64,000 nt of DNA from Branchiostoma floridae. Taxonomy: Eukaryota > Chordata > Leptocardii > Amphioxiformes > Branchiostomatidae. Below the pieces are notes generated by a model, which saw nothing but the letters and a program-made list of their open reading frames with translations, searched no databases and was not told the DNA's origin. The translations under genes were made by a program, and so were the position numbers. This document shows, one piece after another, positions 58,491 to 64,000 of the stretch (the first letter of the stretch is position 1; each line of letters starts with the position of its first letter). The DNA lies in NCBI RefSeq assembly GCF_000003815.2, contig NC_049982.1:1147604-1211603 (forward strand), in the 5' to 3' direction.

Positions 58491-58929
58491 CTAAATAAAT
58501 AAAACAAAGATGGAAGAATCGAAGTGTTGCGCCTTCACCAGCGATGACTTAAACGTTCACTCCCTCACTCATGTCTGCATGCTCCGGGAACGAGCGTATA
58601 CGTAGCGCCTCAACAAATGGTTTTCCACGTAGGTCTGTTGTAGGCTAGGTCCCAGGAGGTGGTTAAGTCTAGGCCTGCAGTCATCAGGTCGTCCCTCAGC
58701 TGTTTGCATAATTTCCTGTGAGCACAATTTGTCCTGTACATATGATGTATGTGTATAGAATCCGATGTATGTAATATGTGTATGTGTTTCACGGGCCAGG
58801 TAGCGTGGGTCTGACTCCTCTGGCTCTAGCCGGATTTACTCTAGCCGGACTGACTCCCCTTGAATATACTACTACTTTTCTTTGAAAAATTGCTACTGGC
58901 CTGTTATCCGCGGAGCCTGGTAGAGGCTA

Positions 58930-58995
58930 ACACACACACACACATACACACACACGCACACACAGTGGTAGAGGAACACACACACACACACACAC
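58930..58995. repeat. (CA)n microsatellite
   Basis: Two CA runs separated by GTGGTAGAGGAA. The block before it (58740-58870) is a diverged duplicate of 52025-52130 near gene D. Confidence 0.9.
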
Positions 58996-59180
58996 TAACG
59001 CATGTTACAACTACTTGGAGGTGATGAGGTGGTGTGAATGTGGAACCAGGGTTGTTGTGACGTAGACATCATTGGTTATTTTATCTTTCCGCTTCATTTT
59101 ACACCAATCAGCCGCGCGCCCGCGACTAAGTTCACGCAATGTCATGACGTCCGTCATCAGATATATGAATAGCGTCCGTC

Positions 59181-59220
59181 CAGCGGTGTGGTTCCCATGG
59201 CCTTGATGTACAGTATAAAT
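59181..59220 (+). promoter_or_regulatory. Array gene E core promoter
   Basis: CAGCGGTGTGGTT at 59181-59193 (the E-box is changed from CAGCTG to CAGCGG; TGTGGTT kept), CCCATGGCCTTGATGTAC, TATAAAT at 59214-59220, 61 bp before the ATG. Confidence 0.68.
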
Positions 59221-59281
59221 TGTCGCGCACAGAACAAGCCTCACACCTTAGAGTTTGAACTCACCTCATCACATGGTAAAG

Positions 59282-60396
59282 ATGTGGAAGTTCCTTCTGA
59301 TCATCGCGGCTGTAGTCGCCTGGCCAGCATCAGCTCAAGGTGACTATACGATGTTAATTGTAGATTTCGAATTACACGACATATCACAGATATGGGAGTG
59401 ACATATATTGTTATTGCTGTCAAATGATACTCCAAATTAAACGAAGCATATACTACTTCTTAGTTCTGTGTTTGCGAAGTTTGTATTTGACGGTTTTAAT
59501 TTACGAGTTGGGAGAATGAAGGTATGTTTCAGTACTCCCTCGGAACGTTAAATGTTTTAAAATATATAGATGTAGAGACAGTGATCACAACTCTTTGTTT
59601 GATTCCATAGCTGACAATGTGTACCTGACCACGGTAGGAGGCTGGGATTTCTTCAAAGTTCCCGCGGTTGGTGCGATGACCAATCAGAACGTGATGGCCA
59701 CGTGTGAGGCGGCGGGGATGAGGTACCCCTGCTTCTGGACGGGAACAGGCTCCTGCACTTCTAGTACTTACTGGGGAGGCGGCTGCATCAGGGTTGACGA
59801 TGGCGGTGGCCATTTCTGCCATACTTTCATGGCCCTCTCGCATAGCCTGTGCGGAAACATGCAAGCTTGGCGCTGCCAGCCCCTTGATAACACCTTTGTG
59901 TACTACCCAAACTGGATCGGGAATAATGCCCTGGGCTTGGACTACGACAGTGGCCAATCTGCTCTGTACGGATCTGGCTATTACAACATGTACGCCCTGT
60001 GTGCAGGTAAGTGACGTTTGCAGACTCTCAGTGTAAAGTTATAAGAGAACAAGTCTTGGGCATCCTAATACTGACTGTGGACTATAAAATTGTTGCTAAA
60101 CGCAATATCTGCGTTAAAAGCAAATAGTCTTTTGGTCAAATAACTACTGATCTTTAAACACATGAACGAAAGATCTAGACGTTTTAGCTATTGTCAAAGT
60201 AACATGATTATTTTGATATGTGTACATGATACCATGTTATTCAACTTTCTTTCTTTCGTCGAGCATTCGATCAAGTTAAGATTGTCAGCTTTTTCATGTA
60301 TTTTCTATGCGAGGAACGGCACGTATTAAAGTTGAATCTCACCATCTGGTTGTTGATCCTATCACAGTGCGATCCCAAGACGTCATCACAGGCTGA
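59282..60396 (+). CDS. Array gene E: small secreted single 8-Cys-domain protein
   Basis: Three phase-1 exons: 59282-59339, 59611-60006 and 60368-60396 (160 residues). After the signal peptide (MWKFLLIIAAVVAW) the mature protein is essentially one eight-cysteine domain: [49 protein letters not shown] and NMYALCAG. The short tail ends DVITG. It is the minimal member of the family and shows that the domain can stand alone. Domain 2 of D is its nearest relative here. An in-frame ATG nine bases upstream (59273) gives an MVKMW start; MW is chosen because it is shared by all members. Function unknown. Confidence 0.82.
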
Positions 60397-60455
60397 AGAT
60401 GAAGCGTAAACGCAACCTGGAAAGCATGACGCAGTTGACTACTAGTTCTGCAGTG

Positions 60456-60461
60456 AATAAA
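60456..60461 (+). terminator. Gene E polyadenylation signal
   Basis: AATAAA in GCAGTGAATAAAATTTAC, 59 bp after the stop. Confidence 0.75.
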
Positions 60462-60939
60462 ATTTACAACTCCATACTGCTTGCCTCGTTTTTTTGTTGA
60501 TGTGACATTATATGACATTACTATTAATACTAACAGGGTAGGTCAAGGATTGTTGACACAAAGATAGCTACAATTTACGCACACTTCAAATATGGTTCCT
60601 TTTGCACGTTATGTTAAGATGTAAAAGACGATTGTTTAAAGTTCGGTCAAAAAACACGAATCGCCTTATGATATCCAGGGACAATGAAGTTGTAATAGCA
60701 TAAATGTATGACTAGTTCACCTTAGTCCGTGGGGTAATCTACATCAATTGTTTTAGAAAAAAACAGGGAATTTAGAGATATCAAGAAGATGGACGGTTGT
60801 TTTAAAATGCACTTTAGAAGTATTGCAATCCTTTCATTCCCTTTCCTTTATCAAAATGAGTAAGTCTTCCAAAATACCATTGCAGAGTTGCTCAGTGGCA
60901 CCTGCCCATTTCAGGCAAGTGAACTGTTATCAGCCTATG

Positions 60940-61440
60940 AAGTACGTGTGTCTACAAGCAGGGTCATGGGTCAGGATTTGTTGGTACGGTGGCAAGGTCA
61001 TGGAAAGGTAACATAAGTGTAGCTTGAGTGCTGACTAACACAGAGATCGATATAAAAAAAGTAACTAGGGGATCATCACCAACAAGGCGTTGTACCTTGA
61101 GTAAACTTTTTGCGACCGTTTGCCAAGCTCTTCGCGACTGAAGGCAACGATAAAACGTTAAGATGCAGGTATCCTTTACATTTTAGATGTTAAGTATACC
61201 TATATTTGGCATGAAGAAAAGAACGCCAAGTTTCAGTCCCTTCATAAACATTAAGGAAAGACGGCGGGAGGGTCATAGAAAGTTACTTTAGGTAACGTTG
61301 GTGATGAGTGTTGGTGATACAAAGATACCAGCGTGTACGTGCGTCAACAGGCCGGGTTAAGGGTCAGGATTTTGTTGAAACAGAGGCAGGGTCATGGAAA
61401 GGTAATATTTGATAGTAATGCTTGGACGCTGACGACAACG
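60940..61440. repeat. Spacer repeat copies between genes E and F
   Basis: Copies at about 60940-61050, 61265-61325 (partial) and 61330-61440 share GGTCAGGATTTTGTTG.-type blocks, GGTCATGGAAAGGTAA and GCTGAC.A-type blocks. The remainder of 60462-61974 shows no gene. Confidence 0.7.
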
Positions 61441-61974
61441 ATCTACATAAGAATCTCCATGATGAGTAAAAGTGGCAGCTGCTCGCCAGGCTCTTAAGTC
61501 CCCAAATCAAATCCCCAAATGACTTTGATGAAATCTCATTTGTTTGCCACTTGCCATGAATATCAGTTCTTATTTCTTCCACTTGAGGACCGTGGCAAAA
61601 AGTTTACGTCAACAATTTTACATGACTACTACAGTAATACAGTCACCCGTTTTAATCCAAATTAAACAAAACGTCACCATCAACATATTATCGCTTTGTG
61701 TCAACAGACTTCACAATTTAAATACAGCCAATTAGACACATATGATATGCAGGAGCAGACAAGGACACATATAATTACGCACGGGTACAACTTGCCGGAA
61801 ACTACAACTGATCATGCATGGATATTGCAAGATGGGTTAATTGAAGGGTGCACAGCGTTGATGCGACGTAGTTATTATTGACTGTATAATTTTTCAGCAA
61901 TCAGTCATGACAAGGTTCACACAATATCAAAACATCCGTCATCATAGATATTAATAGCGCGCGTCCCTACCGGT

Positions 61975-62014
61975 CAGCTGTGTGGTTCCCATGGCCTTGG
62001 TGCAATGTATAAAT
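61975..62014 (+). promoter_or_regulatory. Array gene F core promoter
   Basis: CAGCTGTGTGGTT at 61975-61987, CCCATGGCCTTGGTGCAA, TATAAAT at 62008-62014, 63 bp before the ATG. Confidence 0.68.
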
Positions 62015-62077
62015 TGCCGCGCACAGAAAAAGCTTCACACATTACAGAGTCTGGACTCGACTCAGCATATGGTAAAG

Positions 62078-62135
62078 ATGTGGAACTTTCTGCTCTTCGT
62101 CGGGGCTGTGATCACCTGGCCGGAATCGTCACAAG
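62078..62135 (+). CDS. Array gene F: signal-peptide exon only (partial gene)
   Basis: A 58-nt exon encodes MWNFLLFVGAVITWPESSQ plus one base of the next codon, ending at CAAG|GTGGAT, in phase 1 like every other family member. No eight-Cys exon is found in the remaining 1.9 kb, although the corresponding intron is 0.3-1.1 kb in A-E. F therefore either continues beyond the window after a repeat-expanded intron, or is a stranded promoter plus first exon. An in-frame upstream ATG is at 62069. Confidence 0.6.
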
Positions 62136-62702
62136 GTGGATATGGAATGTTTAATATCATTTGTTACTTTACATGTAAATACACATTCCTATCATTTATT
62201 AAAAGCAGTTTTGCCATTTCATGCATGAAGTACGAAAATCCGTTCCTTTATTTGGGGTGTTTGGTATCTGTTTGAATTACGTCTCCATTAATTGCATATA
62301 TTACAGTTGTTTAAATTCAGCCACGGAAAGCACTGAAAATTATAGATTTTTTTAAAATTTGCGATGCACAATAAGTCATCATTTGCATATAATGTATATA
62401 ATTGTGTACATCATTGCTCAAGCTACCTGCTTACCTAAAATTATGAAAATCCGACTTTGCTTTCGTTAGCTATCCTCTTTGAAATAGTTAAAGTTAGCAA
62501 AACACCCCTGCAGTTCTCAAGTTAAATGTTAAGAGGCCCAAGTCTGCCCTACTTTGTCCTGAAGTCAGAATCTGTCTACAAAAGAAATATCAATATCATT
62601 TTATATCCTAGTCAATAACAGATTAAAAAAGTGCCATGATAGAAAGTTCTCATTAATTATACAAAGACCTCTTATTTGACTATAATGACTAACGGTTTCT
62701 AT

Positions 62703-63613
62703 TTGTTACCTTCGCCGAGAAGGTTATATTTTGGATAGCGTGTGTATGTTTGTTTGTCTGTAGAAGACCATCATAACTCAAGAACGCCTGGATGGATTGT
62801 CTTGATATTCGGTATGTTGGTAGGTCTTGTTAAGACCTAAAAACGATTAGATTCTGGGCCTCCTAGCGGCCTGTTGCGGTACTGCAGCGGAACTTCCTAG
62901 TTTGATATTTCGAGTTTTGGACATGCTGCGGCAATTATTTTTAAGTAGTGCATAGCTCTTGATGTCGAGAGTAAGTGGTATAGGTTTGGCCCCCTAACGG
63001 CTTGTTTTGGAACTGCAGGGCAGGTTTTGTGTCGGACTTTGAAAGGGAATAACTCAAGAAGGGATTGACGGATTGTCATGATTTTTCGTATGTAGATAGC
63101 TTAAGTGATGCCTCATATAATTACATATTGACTATGCAAATTGAAATCTAATTTGCATAATTAATTAGGAAATTGTCTCAACACGCTCATTTCAATTATA
63201 GGACCATTGCAACATGTGACATTTGTAACTGAGAAAGAGAAGACTATTGATAGATATTTATAATGCAAAATAAATACCTAATTTGCATAATTAATGAGAA
63301 AATGCTATAAAGTCATTGTGGTAAATGACGGGAACTTCTTACTTATAGCAATTGGAAGTTATGTACAGGTGAAAATCGTTGAACATTAATCATGCAAATG
63401 AGGTCCTAATTTGCATAAATTATCAGAAAATGCGATAAAAGCCTTCTTTCTAAACATAGATTACGTTCGTCTATTTGGTGGAGGAGATGATCAAGTTACA
63501 TAATTTATGCAAATGAGAACATTATTTACATAATTGATTACGAACACAAATAATACAGCAGCTGTAAAAGATAGACTTATTTGGCGAAGGTATGGGGTCG
63601 TGGAACTCTAGTT
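62703..63613. repeat. Long dispersed repeat in the presumed gene F intron
   Basis: It begins TTACCTTCGCCGAGAAGGTTAT and ends near GGCGAAGGTATGGGG...GTGGAACTCTAGTT, so ACCTTCGCC and GGCGAAGGT form short inverted ends. Internal AATTTGCATAATTAAT-type blocks recur five times. Relatives: 20870-21330, and the window start (1-15). Confidence 0.6.
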
Positions 63614-63710
63614 TAGAGATCAAACAATGTAGTTATTTTTCTTGCTTGCTTGCATGTTTGTTTTTCGTTTGTTTAGGATAACCGATTAATCGCCCTAATT
63701 AATACGCCAT

Positions 63711-64000
63711 GTTTACCTCCATGAAAAACGGAGGTATAGTTTTTGGTGTGCCTGTTTGTGTGTCCTGATATTGTGGTCACCATAGCTCTAGAACCTCTGG
63801 ATGGATTGTGATGATATTTCATATGTGGGTAGGGGTTAGGAAGACAAAGGTCGAGGTTCATTTTAGGCCTCCTGGTGTGCGACCTTGGTACTGTAGCAAA
63901 CTTCGATTCTTCGTATCTTTTGACCTAGACATGCTATGATCTTGATTTGTTGTTGACAGATAGCTTGTGATGTAAGGAACAAATGATGTATGTTTTGCTC
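63711..64000. repeat. Second related dispersed repeat running off the window
   Basis: Starts TTACCTCCATGAAAAACGGAGGTA, itself palindromic, and continues with ACCTCTGGATGGATTG and GGTACTGTAGC, which parallel the preceding element. Confidence 0.5.

Overview
The window looks like chromosomal DNA of a cephalochordate (lancelet, Branchiostoma-like). The reasons are: intron-rich animal genes with GT-AG splice sites; a single-exon LRR-Ig receptor; a tandem family of EGF/C-type-lectin proteins built from phase-1 exons; and many short MITE- and SINE-like repeats. The species is an inference. There are two 100-base assembly gaps (4346-4445 and 29946-30045).

Left part (1-18 kb). A single-exon plus-strand gene (1405-4023) encodes an LRR-Ig transmembrane protein whose tail carries nine YxN tyrosine motifs. 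Two conserved housekeeping genes follow, head to head: TXNL4A/DIM1 on the minus strand (two exons, 6549-7597, 142 aa) and NDUFA9 on the plus strand (11 exons, 8704-18005, 376 aa). Both genes have extra, partly decayed tandem copies of exon edges lying in their introns or flanks.

Middle (18-30.6 kb). I see no supported gene here. It holds dispersed and tandem repeats, a tRNA-like SINE fragment, one weak two-exon candidate, and a transposon-like inverted repeat whose interior is an assembly gap.

Right part (30.6-64 kb). Six tandem plus-strand paralogues (called A-F here) encode secreted proteins. Each starts with the same promoter (CAGCTG-TGTGGTT block, then TATAAAT about 33 bp later) and a 58-nt signal-peptide exon. 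The signal exon joins, always in phase 1, to an exon of about 130 codons for an eight-cysteine domain that I cannot assign to a named family. A (593 aa) and C (525 aa) continue into EGF repeats, a divergent C-type lectin domain, more EGFs and two small four-cysteine modules. B has the same plan but carries a 5-bp insertion and a nonsense codon. D (304 aa) has two eight-cysteine domains and E (160 aa) has one; both end in the same short tail exon. Only the promoter and signal exon of F are inside the window. The spacers between these genes share a recurrent repeat of roughly 100 bp. Secretion, lectin/EGF content and copy turnover fit a lineage-specific family of secreted recognition or matrix proteins. 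Any immune role is inference.
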